From contig CAKQTH010000007.1 in the NCBI GenBank assembly GCA_934276635.1, positions 1-59,110 of the forward strand: a stretch of 59,110 bases of DNA, read 5' to 3'. Of the stretch, positions 8,388 to 17,177 are shown piece by piece. The notes beneath the pieces were generated by a model. That model worked only from the letters and a program-made list of their open reading frames with translations. It was not told the origin of the DNA and did no database searches. The DNA comes from an uncultured Alphaproteobacteria bacterium. GTDB taxonomy: Bacteria; Pseudomonadota; Alphaproteobacteria; RF32; CAG-239. The first letter of the stretch is position 1. Every line of letters starts with the position of its first letter. Made by a program: the position numbers and the translations under genes.

Positions 8388-9730
8388 ATGAACTTCTTCA
8401 TAAACATGGAATTGGGGAAAAGATACGCAGTCAATTTGTGGGGACTTGCTTATTAGCCTTAAAAAATGATTTAAAGTATAAAGGATTAAAAACCAAACAA
8501 ATTTTAAGTGGTATAGAAAGCACTATTACTGATTTATTGGAAGATAAAGACCTCAATAAAGCTCAAAAATTAGTGATTCTCAAAAATAAAGTTCTTGATT
8601 CACAAGATGTTAGAGATTTGAAGGCTGAAAATATACAAGAAATTTTGAAAAAAATCGATGATGATATTTTACCCTACATAAATGACAGAAGTACTATGGG
8701 GCAGGATATTTTAAATTTGTTTTTTACGACATTTAATAAATATGTTGGCAAAGCTGATAAAAACCAAGCTTTTACGCCAGACCATATTGTACACTTTATG
8801 TGCCAAGTTGTTGGAATAAATCGTAATTCAAGAGTTTTAGATCCATGCTGTGGTAGTGGTGCTTTTCTTGTTAGGGCAATGACTGAGGCAATGGATGATT
8901 GCGCCACAGAAGAAGAACGTAAAGAAGTTAAGAAAAAACAAATTTATGGTATTGAAGCAGAAGAAACAGCCTTCGGTTTATCAACAACTAATATGTTGAT
9001 ACATAGTGATGGAAATTCGAACATAAGAATGGGAAGTTGTTTTGAAAATGATGATTTTATTAAAGATGCAAAAATAAATGTTGTTTTGATGAACCCACCA
9101 TATAATGCTCAGCGTAGATATTCAAATCCAACCTATGTTAAAAATTGGAAAAAAGATGCAAAAGAAGATCCTTCAAAAGGATTTCATTATGTGCATTATA
9201 TCGCATCAAAAGTTAAAACAGGTAAATTAGCTGTCTTATTACCTATGGCGTGTGCTATAGGAGGTGAAAAAGCTAAGGATATTAGAAATTTTAAGGAAAA
9301 GATGTTACAAGAGCACACACTTGATGCCGTATTTTCACTACCACCAGATGTTTTCCACCCAGGAGCAAGTGCAAACGCTTGTTGTATGGTATTCAATCTT
9401 GGTACAAGACACGAGAGAGCTCCTATAAAAGAAACATTTTTTGGATATTTTAAGGATGACGGTTTTATAAAGCGCAAAAATCTCGGTCGTGTTGAAAAAA
9501 CAAAACCTAATTCAGATGAAGGTGTTTGGGCTGATATTGAAAGCCATTGGTTAGAACTTTATAGAAATAGAAAATCTGAAAAAGGCTTATCAGTTACAAA
9601 ACAAGTAACAGCACAAGACGAATGGTTGGCTGAGGCTTATATGGAAACTGATTATTCAAAAATAACAGAAAAGGATTTTGAACAAACTATTCGTGATTTC
9701 TTAGCTTATCAAATAATGACAGGAAGATAA
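8336..9730 (+). CDS. BcgI-like restriction-modification protein, N6-adenine methylase part (frameshifted)
   Basis: This 464-residue frame starts only with a TTG lacking a ribosome site and really continues the protein begun at 7905. It has the gamma-class N6-adenine methylase order: an N-terminal helical domain as in HsdM, motif I VLDPCCGSGAFLV (about residue 168) for S-adenosylmethionine, and catalytic motif IV NPPY (about residue 254). The C-terminal part resembles HsdM/BcgI A tails. It would methylate adenine in a bipartite site chosen by the next gene, whose start is 2 bases after its stop. If the frameshift is real, the fragment could still methylate only if an internal start is used. 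Confidence 0.85.
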   Translation: MGKKNNKEQVIKNTYALNELLHKHGIGEKIRSQFVGTCLLALKNDLKYKGLKTKQILSGIESTITDLLEDKDLNKAQKLVILKNKVLDSQDVRDLKAENIQEILKKIDDDILPYINDRSTMGQDILNLFFTTFNKYVGKADKNQAFTPDHIVHFMCQVVGINRNSRVLDPCCGSGAFLVRAMTEAMDDCATEEERKEVKKKQIYGIEAEETAFGLSTTNMLIHSDGNSNIRMGSCFENDDFIKDAKINVVLMNPPYNAQRRYSNPTYVKNWKKDAKEDPSKGFHYVHYIASKVKTGKLAVLLPMACAIGGEKAKDIRNFKEKMLQEHTLDAVFSLPPDVFHPGASANACCMVFNLGTRHERAPIKETFFGYFKDDGFIKRKNLGRVEKTKPNSDEGVWADIESHWLELYRNRKSEKGLSVTKQVTAQDEWLAEAYMETDYSKITEKDFEQTIRDFLAYQIMTGR

Positions 9731-9732
9731 AA

Positions 9733-10749
9733 ATGGATATTATTTTACACAAATTTGAATTTGGTAATCTTATTAATGTGATAAAAAAAGCAAAAGCTCA
9801 CAAAAAAGAAGATTTAATTATCTGTAAGCCATTTGATGAAAATTCTATTCCTTATGTGACAAGAACAGAACCTAACAATTCCGTTGAATGTTTTATAAAA
9901 AATACAAAAGAGCTTAAAATAGAAAAAGGTAATGCTATAGTTGTTGGCGATACAACGGCAACTGTAAGTTATCAATTACAACCTTTTGTTGCCGGAGACC
10001 ATATAGTTGTGATATATGCTGATTGGCTCAACCAATGGACTGGTTTATATATAACATGCTTATTAAATAAAGAAAGATACAAATATTGTTATGGTAGGGC
10101 TTATGTAGTAGATTCGATAAAGAGTACAAGTATTTATTTACCATCTAAACTCGATGATAATAATCAATATATCCCAGATTGGCAATATATTGAAAAATAT
10201 ATGAAAAAACATTTAATTAAAATTCCACAAACTAAAAGTACAACACCAAAAGATATGATTAATACTGAAAATTGGCATTTCTTCAAAGTGGGGCAATTAT
10301 TTAAGTTAGAAACGGGGAAAGTTAGTTCAACTGAAGTATTGACTGAAGGAGAGGATGTTTTTTATTGTGGAGCTAAAAAAGATGAAAATGGTATTATGTC
10401 TAGATGTGCGTACGATAAAAAATATATTAGTAAAGGAAATCGTATAGTTTTTATTTGCGATGGTCAAGGTGCTGTTGGGTATAATAATTATATGGATAGA
10501 GATTTTATCGCTACAGTAAATTTAGTAATGGGCTACAATGATAATTTGAATAAATATAATGGATTGTTTTTGGTGTCATTGCTTGATTTAGAACGCCCTA
10601 AATTTTCGTTTGGTCGTAAGCGCAAAAAAACTTTGGCTAATACTGAGATAAAATTACCTGCAAAACTTAATTCTAAAAACGAATACGAGCCAGATTGGCA
10701 GTATATGGAAGATTACATAAAATCACTACCATACGGTGATGTAATTTAA
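9733..10749 (+). CDS. BcgI-like specificity (S) subunit
   Basis: A 338-residue specificity subunit with two target-recognition halves. Each ends in the same pattern: a PxKL/PSKL motif, an Asn-rich loop, then Pro-Asp-Trp-Gln-Tyr-x-Glu-x-Tyr (near residues 153 and 315), and a short helix. That duplication defines BcgI B and type I HsdS proteins, where each half reads one half of a bipartite DNA site. The ending KSLPYG is typical of the BcgI group. It follows the methylase by 2 bases, so the two are translated together. The target sequence cannot be predicted. Confidence 0.85.
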   Translation: MDIILHKFEFGNLINVIKKAKAHKKEDLIICKPFDENSIPYVTRTEPNNSVECFIKNTKELKIEKGNAIVVGDTTATVSYQLQPFVAGDHIVVIYADWLNQWTGLYITCLLNKERYKYCYGRAYVVDSIKSTSIYLPSKLDDNNQYIPDWQYIEKYMKKHLIKIPQTKSTTPKDMINTENWHFFKVGQLFKLETGKVSSTEVLTEGEDVFYCGAKKDENGIMSRCAYDKKYISKGNRIVFICDGQGAVGYNNYMDRDFIATVNLVMGYNDNLNKYNGLFLVSLLDLERPKFSFGRKRKKTLANTEIKLPAKLNSKNEYEPDWQYMEDYIKSLPYGDVI

Positions 10750-10860
10750 AACTTCCTAACCCCTTGATTTTGTTATCTTCTTGATAAAATTAGTTCGAAG
10801 ATTGTCCGGGGTATGGCATATTTTATATCAAACATTCGAACCAGCTTAAATGCTTGTATA

Positions 10861-10943
10861 TAAAAGAAAAAGTCGCCATTTCTGACGATTTTTGAACTGT
10901 GGCTGGAGTGAATTTGCAATCCGCGGACTAGTTATTATTGATT
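10861..10943. repeat. Attachment-like repeat B: junction of islands 1 and 2
   Basis: Bases 10861-10910 match 44 of 50 positions of 20253-20302, the segment spanning the terminator hairpin and 3' end of tRNA-Gln. Bases 10899-10943 match repeat A (7728-7772). The junction therefore joins a right end (left half) and a left end (right half) through a tRNA 3'-end copy. Weaker similarity to the tRNA flank extends about 70 bases farther left (a TAGT-x-CGAAGAT block at about 10790 and 20183). Confidence 0.8.
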
Positions 10944-11040
10944 GCGGTATAATATTTTTTGCAATTTATCTAGCTTCTCTCTTGCGTTTAAAGAATAAAA
11001 TTCCTAGATAGAAAGTATATATTATATTTGAAGGTGTAAA

Positions 11041-13203
11041 ATGGCAGATAATTTGGTAAAAATTGAAAATTGTAACAATATAACAGAATGTAATTTTAAC
11101 ATAACTGATGATTTATTGAATATCAAATATGCTATAAATGGAACAGGAAAATCAACAATAGCACAAGCAATAAAACTATCAGTAGATGGTAAAAGTTTAA
11201 ATGAACTAATGCCTTTTGGTGCTAAGGCTAAAAACGATAAAAATATTACGCCAAGAATCTCTGGGTTACCATATAATAATATTGCTATTTTTGATGAAGC
11301 ATATTTAAAAGGATATGTGTATCAAAAATCAGAATTATTAAAAAATACATTTGATGTTATGATACAGAGCCAAAAATATAATGAATTAAAAGAACAAATA
11401 GATGAACAGTTGAAAGATATAAAAAATGTCACAGAAGAGAAACCTAATTTATCAAAAATAGAAGAAATAACAAAGGCTTTGTGTGATATGCTTGTTATAA
11501 ATTCTAGTCAAGCTACACTGTCTAGAAGAGTAAAAGGTGTTAAAAGTCTGCTAGAAGAAAAGAAAGGTGCTCTTTTTAATGCGCCAGATGAATTGAAAGA
11601 GTTTTCTCCATTTATTACAGACGAAAAATCAAGTGAATGGGCGGCATGGAAATTTAAAGGCATATCTTCTTTTGGAGCAAAAGGTATATGTCCGTATTGT
11701 GCAAGTAAAGAAGATGAGCATAAGAAAAAACAGGAAAAAATTTTTCAAGAAAGTTTTAATGAAGACAGTATTATATTTTCGAATAAATTAAAGGGGTATT
11801 TAGAGCGGCTATCATCATATATTAATCCAGATAAAATAAATGCACTACTAAATTCTATAGATATTACTACAGAGCGTAGTGTTTTGGAGATGCAATTATT
11901 TAAATTAAGATCAGAAGCGGACTATTTATCTAAAAGACTGTATGTTTTGTCTCATTTTAATGGTTACTCAATTAACCAAAATAATATGGATGACTTTGAA
12001 AATAAATTCAAGGAAATGAGAATTCGTATTGATATGTTAGATTTCTTTAATACATCAGAATTTTTGGAGGAAATTAAGCCATTAAATGCTCAAGTGGATA
12101 AAACATTAACAATGATAGGAAATTTAAAAGGTGAAGTTGCAAAATTTCACAGATATCTAAAAGATACTGTAATTGCACGTAAAAAAGATGTAAATGAGTT
12201 TTTAATGTCGGCAGGATTTAATTATGTATTTGATATCATTGTTGAAGAAAATGAAACAGCTCATGCTATACTTAAATATAAAGATAGTGAAGTGGATATA
12301 GAAGTAGACAACCCTGATAAACATTTAAGTTGGGGTGAAAAAAATGCTTTTGCTCTTCTATTATTTATGTATGATGCAATAAGTAGAGATGCAGATTTAA
12401 TTATTTTAGATGATCCGATATCTTCATTTGATAGTAATAAAAAATATGCCATTATGAATAGAATATTTAAGACAGGAGATAGAAATAACAGTTTATATCA
12501 AAAAACAGTTCTCATGTTAACACATGATTTTGAACCAATTATTGATTATATTCAAGTGGGTGGTAAAATTAGTGGAGATTCAGTAAAAGCACACTATTTA
12601 TGTAATAATAAAGGATATGTCAAAGAAATTCAAATTAAAAAGAACGAAGATATTTGTCCCAGTATACTTCTTATGCAAAATCTTGCAAAAGATAATACAC
12701 TTCCAATATCTGTACGTATCGGTTGTTTAAGAAAATATATAGAATATACAGAAGGGGAATTTAAAACACATAATGGATATAATTTATTATCGAGTTTGAT
12801 TCATGGACGTAATCATCCAACAAATGATAACGAAGGTAGCGTTATTATGGAGGAAACGCAAATAGCAGAAGCAGTGAAATATATAAAAAATTATGTTAAT
12901 GATTTTAATTATGACGAAATACTACAAAAACAAGAAGGAAATAATCTTATAGATGAATACAAACAACAAACAAATAATAATTTTAAGTTATTAATTTTGC
13001 GTAATTATATAGAACAAAATAAATCAGCTAGAGAAAGATTGAAAAATTTTCATGAGGTTTTAAGAAAATTTGTAGATGAAACATATCATATCGAAAACGA
13101 CTATTTATATTCATTAGATATAAGAAAATTTGATATAATTCCTGAATATTATAAAGTAGCCGCAGATAAATTTATGGATGAAGAATTAAAAGTAAGTCAA
13201 TAA
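11041..13203 (+). CDS. Rad50-like ATPase with CxxC hook, RloC/PrrC-like (putative defence)
   Basis: A 720-residue ABC-type ATPase with coiled-coil insert. Walker A NGTGKST is at residues 33-39, Cys217-Pro-Tyr-Cys220 lies in the middle of the coiled-coil region like a zinc hook, the signature LSWGE is at 429-433, Walker B ends in Asp457-Asp458 and the switch His is 495. This architecture belongs to the AAA_13/RloC/PrrC group, in which the ATPase controls a C-terminal anticodon nuclease that acts when restriction is disabled by phage. The C-terminal 200 residues hold a charged helical domain with HGRNH at 588-592 that might be catalytic; I cannot align it to the PrrC Arg-Glu-His triad by eye. 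It stands alone ahead of a convergent recombinase, with weak ribosome sequence GAAGG. Confidence 0.7.
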   Translation: MADNLVKIENCNNITECNFNITDDLLNIKYAINGTGKSTIAQAIKLSVDGKSLNELMPFGAKAKNDKNITPRISGLPYNNIAIFDEAYLKGYVYQKSELLKNTFDVMIQSQKYNELKEQIDEQLKDIKNVTEEKPNLSKIEEITKALCDMLVINSSQATLSRRVKGVKSLLEEKKGALFNAPDELKEFSPFITDEKSSEWAAWKFKGISSFGAKGICPYCASKEDEHKKKQEKIFQESFNEDSIIFSNKLKGYLERLSSYINPDKINALLNSIDITTERSVLEMQLFKLRSEADYLSKRLYVLSHFNGYSINQNNMDDFENKFKEMRIRIDMLDFFNTSEFLEEIKPLNAQVDKTLTMIGNLKGEVAKFHRYLKDTVIARKKDVNEFLMSAGFNYVFDIIVEENETAHAILKYKDSEVDIEVDNPDKHLSWGEKNAFALLLFMYDAISRDADLIILDDPISSFDSNKKYAIMNRIFKTGDRNNSLYQKTVLMLTHDFEPIIDYIQVGGKISGDSVKAHYLCNNKGYVKEIQIKKNEDICPSILLMQNLAKDNTLPISVRIGCLRKYIEYTEGEFKTHNGYNLLSSLIHGRNHPTNDNEGSVIMEETQIAEAVKYIKNYVNDFNYDEILQKQEGNNLIDEYKQQTNNNFKLLILRNYIEQNKSARERLKNFHEVLRKFVDETYHIENDYLYSLDIRKFDIIPEYYKVAADKFMDEELKVSQ

Positions 13204-13312
13204 TTAATGAAAAATTTAATACATATTATTTCTTTAACCGTGTTTTAATTATTTGTGGTGAGATTCCAATATATCCAAAATATAATTTAGCGACCATAAC
13301 AATCGCAATTTA

Positions 13313-14962
13313 TTAGCCATCCAAAACCTGTTGCTTAACCATTTTTACTTCATCGGCGATTTTTGCATAAGTGTCTAAATCTGGAGTAGGGTCTTTAAAC
13401 CATTGTGTTGGATTTTCGCATTGAATAAACTTATCAAAAGGCACTCTAATAGTATATTTCAATTCTTTATCATGCAATCTACAATCTTTAATAAGCAATT
13501 TGAGAAGCTTGTTTTGTTTGAGTGGAGAGGCATGGTGCATAACATCAGATAAACTACCGGCGATATCAAGCAAATTGTCAACAGTAGTCGTAATGTCTTT
13601 TGTAATTTCTTTATATTTTGCAATAGATTCTTCTAAAAAAGTTCTTTCATCAGCAATAGCATTTATTTGACGGTTGTATATATTTTCTTTGATTTTACCA
13701 GATACATATAAATCAGTTAAATTGTCTTCTTTATTGACTAAGGCGTTAAGTTCTGATTGTAAATTGCGTTTAAGATTAGAATTCATAATAGCTTCTTCTT
13801 CCATATTTTTTTGAACATTTTTCTTTAATGTTTCTAAAATCTTTGACGGTATTTGTATTTTACTAAATAATTCATTGTCTAACTGTTCAAATAATGTGTT
13901 TTCATTAACCAAGCCTTGTTTACAGTTTCCTCGTAAATGACTGCATTTAAGATACACATATCTTTTGCCGTTTTTCTTGATTTTATGTTCTGATGTGATA
14001 GCACAACCACAAGTATCGCATTTAATCAAACCTCTGAATGCAAAAGGAATGGCTTTATATTCTTGTTGATGGCTGAAAACTTCGCGGCTTTTGGATTGAA
14101 ACACCTCTTGAACTTTATCAAACAAAGCTTTGGAAATAATAGGCTCGTATATATGCGGAATAAGATTACCTTTGATTTTCATCATACCATAATAAAAAGG
14201 ATTTTTAAGAATATCCTCAATTTTATTGCGACTGACAAATGTTCTTTTATTAAAGTTTTTCGATTTTTCGTAATGATTTTTCTCTTTAGATGTCAAACCT
14301 AATTCTCTTGCTTTATACCAAAGGCTTTGTAAGGAATGTAAACCGGTAGCATATTCTTCAAACAATATTTTGATAATAGGGGCTCTTTGTTCATCTATAA
14401 TAAGTGTAGCTTTTCTGTCATCATCTCTTGTATTTAAATAACCAATAGGAGCTAATCCTTGCCATTTTCCGTCTGCCCAGTTTTGTTTTTGGCTGGCTTT
14501 TACTTTATCTATCATTGTGTTGACTTGGAAATTAGCCATTAAAACGTGCATATTCCAAAAGGTTAAATCCATCGCAGCAGAATCTTTGGTAATAATCAAA
14601 CCTTCTTTTAGAAAGTGAATTTCAATTTTACCTTCTTTACGTAATCTGTTTAATTCATAAGTGTCATCATAAGAACGTTGCAATCTGTCAACATAGTTAA
14701 CAATAATAGCAATTTTACCATCGTGATTTTTAGCAAACTCAAGCATTTCATGATATTGTTTGCGTTCACCTCTGGTGGAGCTTTCATCTATACTCAAGTC
14801 TTTTATTACTTTTAATCCATTATCAATACAATATTGAGTAATCGTTTCCATCTGGACATCAAGAGAAACGCCTTTGTCTTTTTGTTTTTTACTTGATACA
14901 CGAGCAAAGACAATTGCTTGTGTGCATTTTTCGTTTGGATCATAGTTTAATTTCTTAACCAT
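13313..14962 (-). CDS. Large serine recombinase
   Basis: A 549-residue recombinase from the ATG at 14962, which has AAAGGAG 8 bases upstream; the in-frame GTG at 14971 abuts that site and is unlikely. The N-terminal resolvase domain has the catalytic Ser (FARVSSKK, Ser23) and conserved Arg residues (VDRLQRS). It is followed by the recombinase domain, a zinc ribbon with two Cys pairs (CDTCGC and CSHLRGNC) and a long C-terminal coiled coil. Such enzymes integrate and excise elements at specific att sites. They usually do not target tRNA 3' ends, so it may not be what moved island 2 into tRNA-Gln; it could belong to a nested element. A 17-bp palindrome overlaps its promoter region. Confidence 0.93.
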   Translation of the reverse strand: MVKKLNYDPNEKCTQAIVFARVSSKKQKDKGVSLDVQMETITQYCIDNGLKVIKDLSIDESSTRGERKQYHEMLEFAKNHDGKIAIIVNYVDRLQRSYDDTYELNRLRKEGKIEIHFLKEGLIITKDSAAMDLTFWNMHVLMANFQVNTMIDKVKASQKQNWADGKWQGLAPIGYLNTRDDDRKATLIIDEQRAPIIKILFEEYATGLHSLQSLWYKARELGLTSKEKNHYEKSKNFNKRTFVSRNKIEDILKNPFYYGMMKIKGNLIPHIYEPIISKALFDKVQEVFQSKSREVFSHQQEYKAIPFAFRGLIKCDTCGCAITSEHKIKKNGKRYVYLKCSHLRGNCKQGLVNENTLFEQLDNELFSKIQIPSKILETLKKNVQKNMEEEAIMNSNLKRNLQSELNALVNKEDNLTDLYVSGKIKENIYNRQINAIADERTFLEESIAKYKEITKDITTTVDNLLDIAGSLSDVMHHASPLKQNKLLKLLIKDCRLHDKELKYTIRVPFDKFIQCENPTQWFKDPTPDLDTYAKIADEVKMVKQQVLDG

Positions 14963-14983
14963 TTCTGTCACTCCTTTGTTTTT

Positions 14984-15000
14984 ACATAATAATATTATGT
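14984..15000. promoter_or_regulatory. 17-bp perfect palindrome upstream of the serine recombinase
   Basis: ACATAATA-A-TATTATGT lies 22 bases before the recombinase start codon, directly ahead of its ribosome site. It could be an operator for an autoregulator or a recombinase binding site. Confidence 0.5.
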
Positions 15001-15083
15001 CGCGTTAATTTGGGAATGTACGCAAAAAAATGAGCCCTTTTGTAACTTTTTTTGCTAATATTTTATTGATTTTTTAAAATATT

Positions 15084-15110
15084 AACCTGATTTATAAAAT
15101 AAATGAGGTT
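15084..15110. repeat. Palindrome 1a (AACCT...AGGTT)
   Basis: A 27-bp near-perfect palindrome with arms AACCT and AGGTT and inner arms ATTTAT/ATAAAT. It immediately follows the stop of the 59-residue minus-strand ORF and, on that strand, is followed by a T-rich stretch, so it may be that gene's terminator. A related copy in the same orientation is at 19821-19847. Confidence 0.5.
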
Positions 15111-15288
15111 ATGAAGAAGAGTTTTTGTCATCAGCAACAAATTCTTTTGTTTCATCTTCCAAAACAGCTTTTACAGCCGTTGTATAAAAATCAATCAGAT
15201 TACTTGTCATTTCGTTTAATTCAATATCCGTAACATCTGGATACAGAACAGATAACTCATTTTTGAGTTGGGTATATTCTTTAGTCAT
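15109..15288 (-). CDS. Small acidic protein of unknown function (59 aa)
   Basis: An open frame of 59 codons from ATG 15286-15288 to TAA 15109-15111, upstream of the serine recombinase on the same strand. The product is acidic, with a hydrophobic central stretch (SNLIDFYTTAVKAVL) and a polar Ser-rich tail. No strong ribosome site is visible. The palindromic hairpin directly after the stop and the lack of a competing ORF support it. It could be an accessory of the recombinase, but I do not recognise it. Confidence 0.5.
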   Translation of the reverse strand: MTKEYTQLKNELSVLYPDVTDIELNEMTSNLIDFYTTAVKAVLEDETKEFVADDKNSSS

Positions 15289-15370
15289 ATTTTATAGAAT
15301 ATGAATCCCGTGGATTTCTACTAAAGTTTTTTGAGATTTTTGAAAAAATTTATTAAGAATGAAATTTTGT

Positions 15371-15398
15371 AACCTTTGACATATGGATGTTAAAGGTT
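15371..15398. repeat. Palindrome 2a (AACCTTT...AAAGGTT)
   Basis: A 28-bp near-perfect palindrome: AACCTTT, G, ACAT, a 4-base centre, ATGT, T, AAAGGTT. It lies about 90 bases before the HNH gene. A diverged copy in opposite orientation is at 20014-20041. Possible operator, recombination site or small hairpin. Confidence 0.5.
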
Positions 15399-15485
15399 GA
15401 AACGATAAAAGTTGCAGATAACAATATAAGATTTCTTGTTTTTTTGTTTTTATTTACATAAACTCTTCAATAAAGGAGTCATTTT

Positions 15486-16124
15486 ATGAAAAAAACAAAA
15501 ACTGAACTATTTTTAGAATTGGCATTACCAAATGAACAGGGATATAGCCGCTGGGTTTCTGTTGCAGAATTCGTTGGAGAATATAAGGAATTAAAACTTG
15601 GCAATGGAGGAAGTTGGTGTCGTAAAGAGTCTGCTTTGGCTAAAAGGTATAAGCTAGAATTTGATAAAACTCAGACGGCGGGGAATTCTATTGATGCCGT
15701 TAGAACAATCGGGCTTAATACTGATGCGTCATTTAATCAAACAATTCGTTCAGATATAAAAGAATATTATAAAGATAAAAACTGCGTGATGCTTGGAATT
15801 AGGGGTAATTCTGAAAATACCAAAATTGAAATTGATCACAAAGATGGTAGAAAGAACAATTTTCGCGTTTCGGATTTAAGCACCCAAACAATTGATGACT
15901 TTCAGCCTCTTACAAAAGCTGCAAATGATGCCAAAAGGCAAATTTGTAAAAAATGCATGGAAACTGGAGAGCGTTGGGATGCTCGTAACTTAGACGGAAA
16001 TCCAATAGCTTATTATAAAGGTGGAAAATCGTTGCATGACTGCGGATGTGAAGGATGCTATCAATATGATCCCGTAGAATACAGAAAAGAAGTGATTAAA
16101 AAAGCTCGAAAAGGAGAAATTTAA
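15486..16124 (+). CDS. HNH-family type II restriction endonuclease
   Basis: A 212-residue protein with an HNH (beta-beta-alpha-metal) nuclease core: IEIDHKDG with Asp117-His118, then Asn147 in the AANDAKR segment. Structural zinc Cys pairs follow at Cys154/Cys157 and Cys186/Cys188/Cys191. The pattern DHKDG...NDAKRQICKKC...GCYQYDP is what I know from HNH-type restriction enzymes that cut near asymmetric sites. It is the first gene of a four-gene run with two methylases, as expected for asymmetric targets where each strand needs its own methylase. AAAGGAG precedes the start. The recognition sequence is unknown. Confidence 0.78.
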   Translation: MKKTKTELFLELALPNEQGYSRWVSVAEFVGEYKELKLGNGGSWCRKESALAKRYKLEFDKTQTAGNSIDAVRTIGLNTDASFNQTIRSDIKEYYKDKNCVMLGIRGNSENTKIEIDHKDGRKNNFRVSDLSTQTIDDFQPLTKAANDAKRQICKKCMETGERWDARNLDGNPIAYYKGGKSLHDCGCEGCYQYDPVEYRKEVIKKARKGEI

Positions 16125-16187
16125 TTTACAAATGATGTTTTTATGCGTTATATGTAAATTAAATCAAATTTTAAATTAAGGTAAACA

Positions 16188-17177
16188 ATGAACTATATCG
16201 GATCAAAATATAAATTACTTTCTTTTTTAGAGGATAATATTTCTCGTGTCGTAAATGATATTAAATCATGCGTTTTTTGTGATTTATTTGCGGGAACAGG
16301 TATCGTTGGTCGTTATTTTAAATTAAAAACAAAACAGATAATTTCTAATGATATTGAACGATATAGCTATATATTAAATCGTAACTATATAGGCAATCAT
16401 TTGGCTATGGATTACCAGAAGTTAATATCTGATTTGATGAGCCTTGAAGGTGTAGAAGGTTTTATCTATAATAATTACTGTTTAGGAAGTGGTTCTGGGC
16501 GGCAATATTTTTCTGATGAAAATGGCAAAAAAATTGATGCAATAAGAAATAAAATACAAGAATGGAAAGATACAGCCAAAATTTCAGATAATCAATATTA
16601 CTTTTTACTTGCATCATTATTAGAAAGCGCAGATAAAGTTGCAAATACGGCATCTGTATATGGTGCGTTCTTGAAAAATTTAAAGAAATCTGCTCAAAAA
16701 TCGTTGAATTTGGAGCCTGCTTTATATCAGATAAATGACCATGACCACCAAGTATATTGCGAGGATGCTAATCAACTTATTACGCATATTCAAGGTGATA
16801 TTTTGTATCTGGATCCTCCGTATAATGAACGACAATATGGAGCCAATTATCATTTACTTAATACAATAGCTTTGTATGATAAATTTCAGCCTAAAGGTAA
16901 AACAGGGCTCAGAGATTATAGTCGTTCGTTATATTGTAAAAGAGATAAAGTTTTAGCTAGTTTTGATGATTTGATAAAAAATGCAAAATTTAAATATATT
17001 TTTTTAAGTTATAATAACGAAGGTTTGATGTCTGCTGATGATATAAAATCTACAATGAGCAAATATGGTGAATATTCCTTAGCAACAAAAGATTATCAAC
17101 GCTTTAAAGCTGATGCTAATAGGAGTTATTTAGCGGATAAAACTATTGAGTATTTACATATACTGAAGAAGAATTGA
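16188..17177 (+). CDS. D12-class DNA N6-adenine methyltransferase
   Basis: A 329-residue methylase with the alpha/D12 motif order: motif X YIGSKYKLL at the N-terminus, motif I CDLFAGTG (residues 31-38) binding S-adenosylmethionine, and catalytic motif IV DPPY at 209-212. It would methylate adenine on one strand of the target of the neighbouring HNH nuclease. It starts 63 bases after the nuclease gene with a weak TAAGG ribosome site and its stop overlaps the next methylase start by one base. Confidence 0.88.
   Translation: MNYIGSKYKLLSFLEDNISRVVNDIKSCVFCDLFAGTGIVGRYFKLKTKQIISNDIERYSYILNRNYIGNHLAMDYQKLISDLMSLEGVEGFIYNNYCLGSGSGRQYFSDENGKKIDAIRNKIQEWKDTAKISDNQYYFLLASLLESADKVANTASVYGAFLKNLKKSAQKSLNLEPALYQINDHDHQVYCEDANQLITHIQGDILYLDPPYNERQYGANYHLLNTIALYDKFQPKGKTGLRDYSRSLYCKRDKVLASFDDLIKNAKFKYIFLSYNNEGLMSADDIKSTMSKYGEYSLATKDYQRFKADANRSYLADKTIEYLHILKKN

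Larger units (their letters stand above)
7740..10898. mobile_element. Genomic island 1 at tRNA-Gln (BcgI-like restriction-modification)
   Basis: This segment is bounded by attachment-like repeats A and B. It contains only an A+T-rich restriction-modification locus and no integrase, so its movement would need a recombinase in trans. Its left end resembles the left end of island 2 and its right end resembles the right end of island 2, as expected for two elements of one family integrated in tandem at the same tRNA gene. Confidence 0.65.
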
